Part shown: piece after piece, positions 7,226 through 18,036 of the stretch | Position numbering within the stretch: the first letter of the stretch is position 1 | How the letters are laid out: every line of letters begins with the position of its first letter | DNA from: Planctomycetota bacterium | Lineage (GTDB): Bacteria > Planctomycetota > Phycisphaerae > Phycisphaerales > SM1A02 | DNA length: 64,000 nucleotides | Assembly (NCBI GenBank): GCA_016872915.1 | Contig: VGYQ01000001.1 | Coordinates: 1 to 64,000, forward strand | Direction of reading: 5' to 3' | Made by a program: the position numbers and the translations under genes | Notes under the pieces: generated by a model | Seen by the model: only the letters and a program-made list of their open reading frames with translations | The model's database searches: none | Told to the model about the DNA's origin: nothing

Positions 7226-9097
7226 ATGGCTCCGCTCTGGAAGACGCCGCGACTGTTGTGCGCCATGTTGCTCTTGGCCGCGGGGGTGGGTTGTTCCAAC
7301 ATCGAACGAGCCGATCCGACCGTGACGCCCAAGCGGGCTGAGCGGCCGCCCATCCCACTCGATGTGGATCCAATCATGCGTGGAACCGTGGCGAGCGAAA
7401 CCGTGGTGGTTGGCTACCAGCCAGTCATTGTGCGGGGCTACGGCTTTGTCGTTGGTCTGAATGGAACGGGCAGTCGCACTGCCCCTGCCGAGGTCAGGCA
7501 GTACATCCTTCGCGAAATGCTGCGGTACGGTCTTGGAGATCAGAGCGAGGGACTTGGAGGCATGCAGCCTGAACAACTGCTGAACTCGGAGGACACCGCG
7601 ATCGTGATTGTGGAGGGAGTTGTTCCCGCAGGTGCCCCGAAGGGCACGGCGTTCGATGTGCGGGTGTACGCCTCACCTGGGACAAGCACCACGAGTTTGG
7701 AGGGCGGCACGCTGTGGACAACGGGTCTGAGGCCAGGCGTGCTGCTCGTCGGCAGCCGCGAAGTACGGGCGGTCGCGGAGGCGAAGGGACCGATCATCGT
7801 CAATCCCTTTGCCGATGATTCGGATCGCGCGCAGTCACTGGTCAATCAACTCAGTGGCAGAGTGCTGAACGGTGGCAAGACCCTCAAGTCATTGCCGGTG
7901 AAGTTGGTCATGGCCACTCCAAGTCATTCGCGTTCACGCCTCATCGCAAGCGCCATCAATTCGAACTTCCCGCGAGAACCGCGGCAGCGTGGCGACACGG
8001 CGCAAGGACGGACGGGCGAACTGATCACGGTGGATGTGCCGCCCTCGTGGCATTCGCGCAGCGATGAGTTTGTCGAGATGCTTCGGCATACATCCATCAA
8101 TGTCGGTCCGATCGATGCCACTGCTTCCGAGATTGCGCGCGCAGTCGTGAACAACCCAGGCGGTGCGCAGGCCGCAAGCATGCGCTGGCAGGCGCTTGGT
8201 CCGAAGAGTCTGGCCTCGATTCGCCCGCTCTATGAGTATGCCGAAGAGCAGCCGCGCTTCGCAGCTTTGCAGGCTGGTGCGCGATTGGATGATCCCTTGG
8301 TGGTGCCGGCGCTGCTCGCCATGGCCCAGTCCGGAAGTGCGGAACTTCGCGTGCCGGCCATTCGACTGCTGGAGCGAATGAGCATCAATCCCTCCATCGA
8401 TCTCGGGCTCCGTCCGCTCCTTGAAGACAGCGACATTGACATTCGACTCGCGGCCTACGAGGCGCTCCGCAAGCGTGGGGATCCGATCATTTCGAGCAGC
8501 ATGGTGGACGAAAAGTTTCGGCTCGATGTGATACCGAGCCAGCATCCCATGGTGTACGTGTCTCAGGCTGGCAAGCCGTCGATCGCCGTTTTTGGCAGTG
8601 ATCAAATGTTGAAGGCTCCGATGAGCCTGCGGGCCTGGGATGGGAACTTGCTGATGAAGGCTGACGAAGGGGAAGATGTCGTCACGGTCTTCTTTCGCCC
8701 CGCCTCTGGTGCGGAAGCACGAGTCGACAAGTCATCGCTGAAACTTCATGAGTTGATCCGTTTCCTTGGGCACACCAAGACAACGGATCGACCCGCACCT
8801 GGCGCTGGGATGACCTACAGCCAGACCATTGGCGCGATCTATGCCCTGTCCTCCGAAGGGGCAATTCCAGCGGCATTCAAGGTCGAACAAGACCGAATCA
8901 TCGCTGCAATTGCGAAGGCTGGGCAAGAGGCGGAACGGTTGGATCGACCGGAGTTCATCGAGGATGAGGATGTGACCTCGGATCAGCCGGCGGCTGCCTC
9001 GGCGATGGTGCCTGGCCTGACGCCCAGCCAGGGTGTCCCAACAAGTGGCGGAAAACCTGCCAAGAGTGATTCAAAATCGGGTACCGTGCCGAGGTAA
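7226..9097 (+). CDS. FlgI-like (flagellar P-ring) domain lipoprotein with HEAT-like repeats
   Basis: A 623-residue lipoprotein. The signal peptide ends in a lipobox, LLLAAGVGC, near residue 23, so it is probably anchored to the outer or cytoplasmic membrane. Residues about 45-270 resemble FlgI, the periplasmic P-ring protein of the flagellar basal body: VRGYGFVVGLNGTGSR, VEGVVPAGAPKGTAFDVRV and LEGGTLWTTGLRP match the FlgI core. After it, about 330-430, helical repeats (DDPLVVPALLAMAQSGSAEL, LLEDSDIDIRLAAYEALRKR) look like HEAT units, and a C-terminal region of unknown type follows. FlgI itself is about 350 residues and is not a lipoprotein. No flagellar gene is nearby, so a flagellar job is doubtful. 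The ATG at 7226 was chosen because it puts the signal peptide at the start. Confidence 0.72.
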   Translation: MAPLWKTPRLLCAMLLLAAGVGCSNIERADPTVTPKRAERPPIPLDVDPIMRGTVASETVVVGYQPVIVRGYGFVVGLNGTGSRTAPAEVRQYILREMLRYGLGDQSEGLGGMQPEQLLNSEDTAIVIVEGVVPAGAPKGTAFDVRVYASPGTSTTSLEGGTLWTTGLRPGVLLVGSREVRAVAEAKGPIIVNPFADDSDRAQSLVNQLSGRVLNGGKTLKSLPVKLVMATPSHSRSRLIASAINSNFPREPRQRGDTAQGRTGELITVDVPPSWHSRSDEFVEMLRHTSINVGPIDATASEIARAVVNNPGGAQAASMRWQALGPKSLASIRPLYEYAEEQPRFAALQAGARLDDPLVVPALLAMAQSGSAELRVPAIRLLERMSINPSIDLGLRPLLEDSDIDIRLAAYEALRKRGDPIISSSMVDEKFRLDVIPSQHPMVYVSQAGKPSIAVFGSDQMLKAPMSLRAWDGNLLMKADEGEDVVTVFFRPASGAEARVDKSSLKLHELIRFLGHTKTTDRPAPGAGMTYSQTIGAIYALSSEGAIPAAFKVEQDRIIAAIAKAGQEAERLDRPEFIEDEDVTSDQPAAASAMVPGLTPSQGVPTSGGKPAKSDSKSGTVPR

Positions 9098-9159
9098 GTA
9101 GTGCTGAAGCCCCATGTCGGGGCGGCTCTTCACGGACGATGAGCCACCAGCGTTGCGAC

Positions 9160-9165
9160 AGGAGG
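9160..9165 (+). promoter_or_regulatory. strong ribosome binding site deciding the smc start
   Basis: AGGAGG lies five bases before the GTG at 9171. It supports that GTG as the smc start over the in-frame ATG at 9114, and the GTG also gives the usual SMC N-terminus ([14 protein letters not shown]). Confidence 0.75.
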
Positions 9166-9170
9166 TCGGA

Positions 9171-12100
9171 GTGAGACTATCCAAACTCGTTCTCAGCGGT
9201 TTCAAGAGCTTTGCCGATCACACCGAGTTTCGGTTCGATGAACCGATCATCGGAGTTGTTGGTCCCAACGGTTGCGGCAAGAGCAACGTGGTCGATGCCA
9301 TCAAGTGGGTGCTTGGTGAGCGCAGTGCGAAGAGCCTGCGTGGCGGTGCCATGATTGATGTGATCTTCGCCGGCAGCGCGGTACGCAAACCGATGGGGTC
9401 TGCGACGGTTGCACTGGTGTTTGAGAATCCCGTTCTTGCCACACCCGTGCAGCGGAGCGCGAGTGAGTCGGAGGGCATGCTCGATGAGGGAGAGTCGCTC
9501 CCTGCCGAGACGGGTGCGTCGCTTGTACGGCGGCACGAGGTGTCGCACCGTGCATTGCCGGTCGATGCGGACGAAGTGGAAGTCACGCGCCGTCTGTACA
9601 GCGATGGACGATCGGAATACCTGATCAACGGTCGCAAGGTGCGGCTGCGTGATATCAAGGAGTTGTTTATGGATACGGGCATCGGCACCGATGCCTACTC
9701 CATCATTGAGCAGGGCAAAGTTGCTGCGCTCCTCGAAGCCAATCCTGCCGAGCGCCGCGCCATTCTTGAAGAGGCGGCTGGTGTGGCGAAGTTCCGTGCT
9801 CGGAAGGAAGAAGCGGCCCGCAAGTTGGAAGCTGCCGAACGAAACCTGGTCGTGATTCGCGAGCAACTGTCCGGTGCCGAGCGGCGGCTTCGAATTGTGC
9901 GTGGACAAGCAGAGAAGGCGAAGCGATTCGTGGAACTTGATGCGCGACGCAAAGCGCTTCGTTCCGCCGTCATTCTCGACCAGTATCACGAGCAGCGCAC
10001 TCGTCTCACGGAGTGTGGTCTCGCTGTGGACGCTGCCGCAGCTGCGCGAGATGGGCTTTCCGCAGCGATTGAGCAGGCGGAGCACGAAAAGCGTGAGCGA
10101 GAAACAGCGCGAGATGCCGTCATGCAGCAGCAGCAGCGACTCGAGCGAGATCGCCTCGAGGCGGCTGCGGCCGTCAAGCAGTCTCAGCAGCGGATTGAGT
10201 TCACCGAAGCGGCCATTCGCGACACGCGGGCATCCTTACAGCAGGACGCGGCGGCTCTGGGTGCGCTCGACGCGCGGGTGGCGCAGCATGCGCTCGCCCT
10301 CGAACAATTGAAGGATGGCGTTGCAACGGCCAGCGAGCAGGTGCGCGTGTGCGAGGAGCAGATGGGTGCACTGGAGGAGGCGCGTGCGACATGCGCTGCT
10401 GACGCGGCCTCTGCACGGAGTGCAGATCTCCAGTGGCGTGAGCAGCACCTTACTCTTGAGCGGGAGAGCGCTCGGTTGGAAGCACGCCGTCATGCGGCGC
10501 ACGAGCGCGTGGAGGGTGTGGCCGCCGAGGCGGCTCGCTTGCAATCTCGAAGCGGTGAGCTCGAGCGTGAGGCGGCCGTGCAGGTGCAGGCGCGTGACGC
10601 CGCGCGTGCGCGGCGGGCCGAGGCGCAAAGTCGCGCCGATCAATTGCAAGCACAGGTCACCGCCGAGTTGCGCTCCGTGGAGAGCTACGGCGAGGAGGGC
10701 GTCGAGATCGCCGAGCGACTGACTGCCGTTCGGGAAGAGAGGACTCGCAGCGAGAGCCGTCGTGCACTGCTTGAGGAGATGGAAGCGTCACGCGAGGGGC
10801 TTGGTGGCGCCGCGCGTTCTGTTCTCGCCGACTCGGAGCGTTTTCCAGGGGTACGTGGTGCGCTCGGCGACCTTCTCGCGACCGACCGCATTCACGCCGT
10901 TGCTGTGGAGGCAGTGCTTGGCGGCTGGTTGGAGTGTCTTGTTGTGGATGCGAGCGCTTTGGCTGCTGCAGATGGTGCCGATGGCACCTCGCTGAACGGC
11001 ACTCCCCTGCTCGCTCATGCACGCGAACTCGATGGACGGGTGACATTTGTGCCTGCGGCCACTCCGTCCCATCAGGCTCTTCCACCGGAAACGCTTGTCG
11101 GTGCACGCGCTCTTTCCTCCGTCATTCGTGTCTCCGGTGGTGTTCAAGGACTGGTGGACTCCTTGTTGCGTGGCGTGTGGCTTGTGCAAGACGTGGCAGA
11201 GGCGCAGAGAGTGTGTGCGCTCGGTGGTGCTGGAACGCGCTGCGTGACCGTGGGAGGAGATGTGGTTGACTGGTTGGGAGCCGTGACGGTCGGCAAGTTG
11301 CGTGGTGGTGGCGGCGGATCGGTCATTCGGCGTGCGGAACTCAGCGAATTGTCCGAGTCCACTGAGGCACTTGTGGCACGCATGGCAGAGGTGCAAGCGG
11401 AAGCCAACCGTGTCGCCGAACTGGGGAGTGCGGCGCAGGAGCGATCGGATGGTCTCGACCGCGATCTGCAGTTGGCGCGGCGCGCCGCCATTGAGGCGGA
11501 GTTCCAGGCCGACCGCGCGGAACAATTCATGACACGTGTCGAACGCGAGCGTGCAGCGCAGCGGTTCAGCGAGTCGGATGCTGCGCGGCGACTGGCCGCC
11601 GCACAAGAAGAGCTGGCGCAGATTGCCGCGCGCATCGGAGCTGCAGCTTCGGAACTTGCCGCCGCAGATGCCAACGCATCCAAAGCCCGTTCAGACGCTT
11701 CGAGCTCGCAAGCTCGACTCGACGGAGCGCAGGAGGCGCTCGGTACAGCGAAGCTTGCACTTGGCAAAGCAACGAGTGAGCTCCATGTTGCACGCAGTGA
11801 GTGGTCGCTCACGGAGACCGCGCTGACCGAGACGCAGCGGCAGCGAGTGACAGCCGAGGACCAGCTGCGGCGCCGCGAGGCACACATCGAAACGCTCGAA
11901 GAGTCGATCCATGAGACTCGAGCGCAGGTCACTGTCTCGCAGCATCGGCATGATGCCGTCGCGGTGCAGCTCGCTGATCTTGCGCAGACATTGGCTCAGG
12001 CGGTCATTGCCAATGATCAGGCGGGTGAATCGCTGCGAGAGATCCGTGAACAGGCTGCGGACCGCGAGCGCGCGTGGAGTGAGGCGGAACTTGCACGGCG

Positions 12101-13001
12101 GGAATGTGCCATGTGGCTGGACACGCTGCTCGGTCAGGCCCGTGATGAACTGGGTGTTGAACTGGAGACGCTGTGGGACGTCCATGTCGCGGAGCGCGAA
12201 TCAGGCGCTTTCGTCCTGACCGATCGCTCAATCGCTGTTCAAGAGGCTGAGCAACTGCGCGAGGAGATCCGATCGCTTGGGAATGTGAATTTGGATGCGA
12301 TGGCGGAACTGAACGATTTGGAGACGCGCACCGCCGATATGGCGAATCAACTGGTCGATATCGACGCAGCGAAGGGGCATCTCGAGAATCTTGTCACCGA
12401 ACTCGATGCGACGAGTCGTGTGCGCTTCGAGGAAACCTTCAATACCGTGCGTGAAAACTTTGGCGGCACCAACGGGATGTTCCGCAGGCTGTTTGGAGGT
12501 GGCAGCGCGGATATGTATCTCCTCCCAGGCGAAGACGGTCAGGTCGACTGGCTTCAGTCGGGCATCGAGATCCGTGCCAAGCCCCCTGGCAAAGAGCCGC
12601 GTGTCATCACGCAACTGTCAGGCGGCGAAAAGTCGATGACCACGGTCGCGCTCCTTTTGGCGATCTTCAAGAGCAAGCCCGCACCGTTCTGCATCCTCGA
12701 CGAAGTGGATGCCGCACTCGACGAGGCGAATGTGGAGCGATTCTGCCATGCGCTCAACGGTTTCCTCGATCAGAGTCACTTCATCGTCATCACGCATCAC
12801 AAACGGACGATGCAGGCCTGTCATCGACTGCACGGCGTCACAATGCCCCAGCGAGGCGTGTCCAAGAGGGTCACTGTCCGCTTCGAGCAGGTCGGCGCGG
12901 GCGGAAGAATCGCGGATTCTGCCTTGGCGGATGAGCCCGATTCGGCGGTGTTGCCCGATGCGGTGGCAGACCGCCTCTCCCGGACTGCAGCGCAGAACTA
13001 G
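9171..13001 (+). CDS. smc: chromosome segregation protein SMC
   Basis: A 1276-residue SMC ATPase, the core of bacterial condensin. It folds on itself into a long coiled coil with an ATP-binding head and a hinge, and helps compact and separate sister chromosomes. Seen directly: Walker [10 protein letters not shown] (residues 31-39), ABC signature LSGGEKSM near 1149, Walker [14 protein letters not shown] near 1175, two long stretches rich in A, E, R and Q typical of coiled coil (about 210-540 and 720-1020), and a hinge (about 560-710) with [24 protein letters not shown] and several glycine turns. The length is near the upper end for bacterial SMC (about 1150-1200), partly from an acidic insertion around residues 90-135 of the N-terminal head. 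Its TAG overlaps the stop codon of the convergent asparaginase-like gene. Confidence 0.96.
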   Translation: MRLSKLVLSGFKSFADHTEFRFDEPIIGVVGPNGCGKSNVVDAIKWVLGERSAKSLRGGAMIDVIFAGSAVRKPMGSATVALVFENPVLATPVQRSASESEGMLDEGESLPAETGASLVRRHEVSHRALPVDADEVEVTRRLYSDGRSEYLINGRKVRLRDIKELFMDTGIGTDAYSIIEQGKVAALLEANPAERRAILEEAAGVAKFRARKEEAARKLEAAERNLVVIREQLSGAERRLRIVRGQAEKAKRFVELDARRKALRSAVILDQYHEQRTRLTECGLAVDAAAAARDGLSAAIEQAEHEKRERETARDAVMQQQQRLERDRLEAAAAVKQSQQRIEFTEAAIRDTRASLQQDAAALGALDARVAQHALALEQLKDGVATASEQVRVCEEQMGALEEARATCAADAASARSADLQWREQHLTLERESARLEARRHAAHERVEGVAAEAARLQSRSGELEREAAVQVQARDAARARRAEAQSRADQLQAQVTAELRSVESYGEEGVEIAERLTAVREERTRSESRRALLEEMEASREGLGGAARSVLADSERFPGVRGALGDLLATDRIHAVAVEAVLGGWLECLVVDASALAAADGADGTSLNGTPLLAHARELDGRVTFVPAATPSHQALPPETLVGARALSSVIRVSGGVQGLVDSLLRGVWLVQDVAEAQRVCALGGAGTRCVTVGGDVVDWLGAVTVGKLRGGGGGSVIRRAELSELSESTEALVARMAEVQAEANRVAELGSAAQERSDGLDRDLQLARRAAIEAEFQADRAEQFMTRVERERAAQRFSESDAARRLAAAQEELAQIAARIGAAASELAAADANASKARSDASSSQARLDGAQEALGTAKLALGKATSELHVARSEWSLTETALTETQRQRVTAEDQLRRREAHIETLEESIHETRAQVTVSQHRHDAVAVQLADLAQTLAQAVIANDQAGESLREIREQAADRERAWSEAELARRECAMWLDTLLGQARDELGVELETLWDVHVAERESGAFVLTDRSIAVQEAEQLREEIRSLGNVNLDAMAELNDLETRTADMANQLVDIDAAKGHLENLVTELDATSRVRFEETFNTVRENFGGTNGMFRRLFGGGSADMYLLPGEDGQVDWLQSGIEIRAKPPGKEPRVITQLSGGEKSMTTVALLLAIFKSKPAPFCILDEVDAALDEANVERFCHALNGFLDQSHFIVITHHKRTMQACHRLHGVTMPQRGVSKRVTVRFEQVGAGGRIADSALADEPDSAVLPDAVADRLSRTAAQN

Positions 13002-13546
13002 GTCAGGCAGCTGCTCGCCGCACTGTTGGCTGCGGCTGCCTGCACGAAGGTCCCACGGCTGCTGTCTTTGCTGACCCCGGGGAATCGCAGCGCCTGCCCG
13101 TGCAGCACGGCATAGACACCGACCGGCAGAAGTTGTGCAGCCATGATTGCCTCGGTGAGGTTCTGGAGGGCATCCGAGGATCGGAGTTCATAGGGACGCA
13201 TGGCGCCTGTCAGAACCACGGGTATCTGCGGCGCTGCTGGTTCCGTCCACCGCGCATGCAGCGCCTCCCCCGTGACAGCAAGTCGGTCCGTTCCATGCAC
13301 AATCACGATGCCGTCTTGATCCGCAGCCCTTGCCACCGCAGTGGCAACGATCCGTTGGTGGTCGACCGCCGTCATTTCAAGGCTGTCTTTGTTCATTAGG
13401 GCCAGTCGCTCCACGTGAACGCCCGGCAGTTGAAGTGACGCGAGCATCACATCGAGCACACTGACATGATTCGCCATCGTTCCGGCAAGTTCGCAGTATG
13501 TCTTTTCGATCGTGCCGCCGGTGGAGATGATGAGCAATCTAAACAT
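12998..13546 (-). CDS. single-domain asparaginase-like protein
   Basis: A 182-residue protein that covers only the N-terminal, catalytic-site domain of type I/II L-asparaginase (usual length 320-350). The first nucleophile motif [10 protein letters not shown] is at residues 8-17, the second motif [10 protein letters not shown] near 79-88, and the substrate-domain [20 protein letters not shown] near 112. The smaller C-terminal domain, which completes the active site of the neighbouring subunit in normal enzymes, is missing, and the gene ends cleanly with TAG. No trace of the missing half is seen downstream, where smc lies on the other strand. It may be a genuine short asparaginase-domain protein or a truncated copy. 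Activity is uncertain. Confidence 0.8.
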   Translation of the reverse strand: MFRLLIISTGGTIEKTYCELAGTMANHVSVLDVMLASLQLPGVHVERLALMNKDSLEMTAVDHQRIVATAVARAADQDGIVIVHGTDRLAVTGEALHARWTEPAAPQIPVVLTGAMRPYELRSSDALQNLTEAIMAAQLLPVGVYAVLHGQALRFPGVSKDSSRGTFVQAAAANSAASSCLT

Positions 13547-13591
13547 GGGTGAGTGTCTTTTGGGGGGGGAATGGAATGGAGATCGGATGGA

Positions 13592-15793
13592 TCAGTGTTC
13601 CGCCATGAAAGCAACCTCCAACGTTTCTTCCGGATGGCACACGCCCTCCCCGCATGCGCACAAAGAGATCGATACACGCGCATGTTTCGGAAGTTCCTGA
13701 CTTGCAAGTGCCACGGTGCCCTTCAGCCAACCGCCATCTTGATCGCGACGAGCGATCGTCCCCGCCCGCAGAGTGAGGAGTGTGCCGTCGGAACCGAAGA
13801 CTCGGAGTCCGCCGACATTCTGATCGGTGGCGCGAACCTCAAGCCCGCTTGGAATCTCCAGCCACAGGCAATCGGCGGATCGCCATGCTTCAATCCCGAG
13901 CCGCGATCGAACGCGCGGGCGGAGTGGCTGGTTTGCCCCCCCCATCTCCGTGAACGCCTCTGGGATCAGCGTGCTCCACTGTTCCATCAGCGGCAATGCG
14001 AACGCCATCGCAAGGGGCGTGCTGTTGATGGTGCCAGCAACCGCGCGGACGCTTCGGAGCAAATCGCTCCGAAGCTCCCCACTTCCCGTACGACCAAGCA
14101 GCGAAGTCATGGCATGGAGCATGAGGCTTGTCCCCGAAGGCACAGCGCCGTCATGGCGCGAGGATGGACGAACATAGAGCAGGGAATCGCCTGCCTGTGC
14201 ATCGCTCCAACGCGCCGACTCCTCCGCGAAGAACAGGCGGCGCGCATCGGCATAAACCTCCGATGCGCGTGTGAGCCATGCTGTCTCTCCGGTGACATCA
14301 CCCGTGTCAACACACGCTTGTGTCAAGGCCGCAAGATCCTCCAGTGCCACTTCGGTCGACGCATTTCCCTTTCGCCAACAGCGAACCCACCCGCCAGTGT
14401 GGCGCATGTGATCCCATGTCCATCGCAGCGCAGACTCCGCTCTTGTCACGTATTCGGTGCGCTGCAGCCTGGCGCCGCATGTTGCGAATGCACTGATCAT
14501 CAATGCGTTCCAGCACAGAATCACCTTGTCGTCGCAGATCGGCTGCGTCCAACTTTGGCGAGTACGGTGGAGCGCGGCCAAGCCGCGTTGCACACGGGGA
14601 TCTGCGGCCGCCGTCACGTCTTCGCAGCGAATCACCCATGCGGGAGGATCTTCCGCGTGATGCGGGTCCCGAAAGTTCGCGGTGCCATCGAGCCCCAGCG
14701 CACCGAGCACGAAGGCGCAGTCTGAATCGCCGAGGCCTCCAGCACGGAGCGATTCCTGTGCTGCGCGAGGACGCCAGACATGCCCTGCGCCCTCTCGGTG
14801 ATCCACATCCGCATCCAGCGCGCTCAAAAACCCACCCTGTGGCAGCGAGAGTTCGCGGTCGACAAAGTCAAGAAGCCGTTCGCAGACGTGCCCGAGCCAC
14901 GCGTCGCCTCGTTCCACACCAGATGCGGCATACAGCGGCGCGAGCAGCGCTTGGTCGTACAGCATCTTCTCAAAGTGTGGCACTGTCCACGTGCCGTCCA
15001 CGGCGTAGCGGTGAAAGCCACCCGCCACATGATCATGAATGCCCCCGAGCGCCATGCGCAGAAGCGTGTGATGGACAGCATGCTGCGCCGATGGGCTGGG
15101 ATCACTCGCAAGAAGTCGAATCAGGCAGGGCTGCGGGAATTTCGGCGCACCTCCAAAGCCTCCCTCCTCCGCATCAAACGATTGAAGCAGTGCGTGTCGT
15201 GCGCGCGGAAGAGCAGTCGCGGACAACGGTGCGTCTGGACTGCTTGGTGCAAGGGCATCCATGACTGCAGCGGAGAGTCGCTGCGCCTGTTCCAGCAATT
15301 CCGTGCGGCGTGTGTCCCACGCCTTGGAGATCGCCGAGAGGACTTGTGAAAAACTCGCGCGACCGTACGCGGGCTCCGGCGGAAAGTATGTGCCGATGAA
15401 AAACGGGCGTCCTTCGTGCGGCTCCAAAAATGCCGTGAGTGGCCACCCCCCGCTCGCGCGGCCCTCGGTTGCTTCTGTGAACACCTGACACGCCTGCATG
15501 GTCAGGTCATCGATCGCTGGGTGCTGCTCTCGGTCCACCTTGATGCAAACAAAGTGCGTATTCATCTGCTGTGCAGTTTCATCTGACTCGAAACTCTCTC
15601 GAGCCATGACGTGGCACCAATGGCAGGTTGCATAGCCAATGGAGAGCAGGATGGGAACGTTGCGCCGCCGCGCTTCTTGGAACGCAGCATCGCCCCACAC
15701 CCACCAGTCCACGGGATTTGCCGCGTGTTGCAGCAAATAGGGGCTATCGCTCGATACCAAGCGCGATTGGCTTCGGTTTGCGGGGGCGGTCAC
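13592..15793 (-). CDS. DUF255/YyaL (SSP411-type) thioredoxin-domain protein
   Basis: About 733 residues. The N-terminus is a thioredoxin-like DUF255 domain: [15 protein letters not shown] (residues 17-31) and the redox motif CHWCH (57-61, cysteines at 57 and 60). The remainder has the alpha-helical six-hairpin glycosidase-like fold of the YyaL/spermatogenesis-associated protein 20 family ([38 protein letters not shown]). The true function of the family is not settled. I take the GTG at 15791-15793 as start: the open frame runs on to 16555, but that part is antisense to the membrane protein gene at 15861 and has no conserved sequence. No partner gene is close. Confidence 0.87.
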   Translation of the reverse strand: MTAPANRSQSRLVSSDSPYLLQHAANPVDWWVWGDAAFQEARRRNVPILLSIGYATCHWCHVMARESFESDETAQQMNTHFVCIKVDREQHPAIDDLTMQACQVFTEATEGRASGGWPLTAFLEPHEGRPFFIGTYFPPEPAYGRASFSQVLSAISKAWDTRRTELLEQAQRLSAAVMDALAPSSPDAPLSATALPRARHALLQSFDAEEGGFGGAPKFPQPCLIRLLASDPSPSAQHAVHHTLLRMALGGIHDHVAGGFHRYAVDGTWTVPHFEKMLYDQALLAPLYAASGVERGDAWLGHVCERLLDFVDRELSLPQGGFLSALDADVDHREGAGHVWRPRAAQESLRAGGLGDSDCAFVLGALGLDGTANFRDPHHAEDPPAWVIRCEDVTAAADPRVQRGLAALHRTRQSWTQPICDDKVILCWNALMISAFATCGARLQRTEYVTRAESALRWTWDHMRHTGGWVRCWRKGNASTEVALEDLAALTQACVDTGDVTGETAWLTRASEVYADARRLFFAEESARWSDAQAGDSLLYVRPSSRHDGAVPSGTSLMLHAMTSLLGRTGSGELRSDLLRSVRAVAGTINSTPLAMAFALPLMEQWSTLIPEAFTEMGGANQPLRPRVRSRLGIEAWRSADCLWLEIPSGLEVRATDQNVGGLRVFGSDGTLLTLRAGTIARRDQDGGWLKGTVALASQELPKHARVSISLCACGEGVCHPEETLEVAFMAEH

Positions 15794-15860
15794 GGCTTCT
15801 GGAGCGGGGATCCGAGAACAATGGCAAAGTGCAGCACCACGGTGAACCGATACTGTAGTC

Positions 15861-16685
15861 GTGGCATCGATCGTTCTTTTGGCTCTTGCCGTCATTGGCT
15901 TCGTGCTGATCCTGTGCGGCGGCAGATTGCTCCCGCTCGTCGCGGCTCTGACGGGTGCGCTCTTCGGCTGGATGCTCGGTGGTGTGGTGCAGGCAGCCGT
16001 GCTGCCCGATTGGCCACCGCTGGTGGGCGCTGGGCTGAGTGCGCTTGCCGGCGCTGCGCTTGGTGCCCTCTTTGTGCGCATGGCGGTCGCGGTCGGATTC
16101 GCAGCCGTCGGTGCAGTCCTGTTCACACTGCTGGCAGGTCTTCTTGTGGAACGCGGTGTTGCGCCGACGCAGTTGCCGATGCAGGCGGACTCCGTGGCGG
16201 CGGTCGGCACACCGAGTGAGGCGAAACAGTCGATCCGCAACGCGCGCCGAGGTTTGAGCAACGCTGTGTGGGAGATTGTGGGTGATGCACGAGGGCAGTC
16301 GCGGGACCAGGGCACGATCCCCGCCCTCGCCGGCGCGGGAAGCCGCCTGAGTTTGCTCATCCGCGAGCGTCTGGAGGGCGTGCCCGGCCCAACACGCACC
16401 TTTCTCATTGCAGCGACTGCAGCGGGTGCCGCCATAGGACTCGGCATCGGCCTGCTCTTTGCCAGAGCCGCCAATGCTGCGGCGGCTGCGATCCTCGGTG
16501 CCATGCTGCTGCTCGGTTGCGGCATGCCACTTCTGGAAAGTTGGTTCCCAACCATTCGCTCGCCATCCCATCCGCTTGGCTGGATCTTCCTTGGTGCGGC
16601 ACTCGCCGTGGCTGGATGGGCGTTTCAGATGCGTCCAAAGTCCCCGCCGAAGGTGCCGCCGCAAGTACCACAGTCTTCGACCTGA
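15861..16685 (+). CDS. polytopic membrane protein, possibly DUF4203/TMEM198-like
   Basis: A 274-residue membrane protein. Glycine/alanine-rich helices are visible at about residues 1-20, 24-46, 52-72 and 74-96, then a soluble stretch of about 85 residues, and three more helices ([19 protein letters not shown], a helix beginning [33 protein letters not shown]). The pattern of paired glycine-zipper helices recalls the DUF4203/TMEM198 group, but no diagnostic motif is certain. It starts with GTG. It is divergent from the YyaL gene and lies 34 bases before lysA. Function unknown. Confidence 0.6.
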   Translation: MASIVLLALAVIGFVLILCGGRLLPLVAALTGALFGWMLGGVVQAAVLPDWPPLVGAGLSALAGAALGALFVRMAVAVGFAAVGAVLFTLLAGLLVERGVAPTQLPMQADSVAAVGTPSEAKQSIRNARRGLSNAVWEIVGDARGQSRDQGTIPALAGAGSRLSLLIRERLEGVPGPTRTFLIAATAAGAAIGLGIGLLFARAANAAAAAILGAMLLLGCGMPLLESWFPTIRSPSHPLGWIFLGAALAVAGWAFQMRPKSPPKVPPQVPQSST

Positions 16686-16719
16686 CTTCCGTCGTCACGC
16701 CCTATTCTTCGATCGAAGC

Positions 16720-18009
16720 ATGGATGATTTCCACTACAAAGGCCAGTCGCTCTTTTGTGAGGGTGTTGCTGTGCACAGCATCGCCGAGGGGGTCGGTACG
16801 CCGTGCTACATCTATTCCACGGAAACGCTGCGGACGCATTACACGCGACTTCAGGAGGCATTTCACGAACTCAATCCGCTGATCTGCTATTCGGTGAAAT
16901 GCTGCTCGAATGTTGCGGTGTTGTCGCTGCTCGCATCGCTTGGAGCTGGAATGGATGTGGTCTCAGGCGGCGAACTCTTCCGCGCGACAAGGGCCGGTGT
17001 GCCTCCCGAACGGATCGTGTACGCAGGTGTGGGGAAGAGCGATCGTGAGATCGAGAGTGCGCTCCGCGCGAAGATCGGTCTGTTCAACGTCGAGAGTGAG
17101 ATGGAGTTCGAGAATCTTGCGCGCATTGCGCGCACACTCGGCATGCGCGCGCGCGCGGCGCTCCGTGTCAATCCCGATGTGGACCCCAAGACGCATCGCT
17201 ACACGACGACGGGAAAGCGCGAAAGCAAGTTTGGCGTCGACCTCGAGCGTGCCGTTGCATTTTTCCAGTCTTTCGGCGCAGATCCGAACATTGCGCTGAC
17301 CGGCATTCATTTGCATATCGGCTCGCCCGTGTACACCACGGATCCTTACCTCGAGAGTGTGCGGAAGGCGCTTGCATTGATCGACGACCTCGCGGGGCGC
17401 GGCTTCGCGATTGACACGCTGGATCTCGGCGGCGGATTTGGTGCGGATTACGAAAGTGATCAGTCACCGCTGGCGGCGGACTACGCGTCGGCAATTGTGC
17501 CATTGCTGCGCGACCGCGTGCGCGCAGGACTGCGCATCGTGCTCGAGCCAGGGCGGACCATCGCTGCGAACGCCGGAATTCTTCTGACACGCGTGGAGTA
17601 TGTGAAGCAGTCGGGCGATCGACGCTTTGCCATTTGCGATGCGGGCATGAACGCGCTTCTCCGACCCTCCCACTATGGCGCATTCCACTTTGTTTGGCCC
17701 ACCGAACCGGCGAGTGGATGGGTTCCGCCCCGCCGAGCACGCGAACTGGTCCTGCCGGGCCTTGTCCGCACGGAAGTGGTCGGCCCCCTATGCGAAACAG
17801 GCGATTTCATCGCGGAGGACCGCTTGTTGCCGCCCGTCCAGCGCGGTGATCTGCTCGCGGTGTTCACGGCCGGTGCCTATGGCATGGCGATGGCCAGTCG
17901 CTACAACAGCCATCCGCTGCCGGCGGAGGTGTTGGTCAGCGGTGAGTCGTACCGAACAATCCGGTCTCGGGAGTCGTATGAAGATTTGGTCCGGCATGAG
18001 ACGGCTTGA
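16720..18009 (+). CDS. lysA: diaminopimelate decarboxylase
   Basis: A 429-residue PLP enzyme that converts meso-diaminopimelate to L-lysine and CO2, the last step of lysine synthesis. The PLP lysine is K60 in ICYSVKCCSN. A glycine loop LDLGGGFGADYES, the EPGRTIAANAG motif and the active-site cysteine motif GPLCETGDFIAED, contributed by the partner subunit, are all present. HIGSPV, a family hallmark, is near residue 200. The ATG at 16720 fits the family N-terminus; a frame open to 16459 is an antisense or out-of-frame extension over the neighbouring gene. The gene stands alone, with the SRPBCC gene 27 bases downstream. Confidence 0.95.
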   Translation: MDDFHYKGQSLFCEGVAVHSIAEGVGTPCYIYSTETLRTHYTRLQEAFHELNPLICYSVKCCSNVAVLSLLASLGAGMDVVSGGELFRATRAGVPPERIVYAGVGKSDREIESALRAKIGLFNVESEMEFENLARIARTLGMRARAALRVNPDVDPKTHRYTTTGKRESKFGVDLERAVAFFQSFGADPNIALTGIHLHIGSPVYTTDPYLESVRKALALIDDLAGRGFAIDTLDLGGGFGADYESDQSPLAADYASAIVPLLRDRVRAGLRIVLEPGRTIAANAGILLTRVEYVKQSGDRRFAICDAGMNALLRPSHYGAFHFVWPTEPASGWVPPRRARELVLPGLVRTEVVGPLCETGDFIAEDRLLPPVQRGDLLAVFTAGAYGMAMASRYNSHPLPAEVLVSGESYRTIRSRESYEDLVRHETA

Positions 18010-18022
18010 TGGGATCTGAAAG

Positions 18023-18028
18023 AGGAGG
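18023..18028 (+). promoter_or_regulatory. ribosome binding site supporting a TTG start
   Basis: AGGAGG at 18023-18028, eight bases before TTG 18037, is among the best Shine-Dalgarno sites in the window and is the main reason to accept the rare start codon of the SRPBCC gene. Confidence 0.65.
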
Positions 18029-18036
18029 AGCCTGAT

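Noticed and set aside
13562..13569. run of eight G as a phase-variation tract
   Set aside because: It lies between two convergently unrelated gene ends, not in a promoter spacer or a reading frame, so slippage would not switch a gene.
15794..16555. 254-codon upstream extension of the YyaL frame
   Set aside because: It is antisense to the membrane protein gene at 15861, is made of A/P/S/R-rich shadow sequence, and YyaL homology begins only near 15793.
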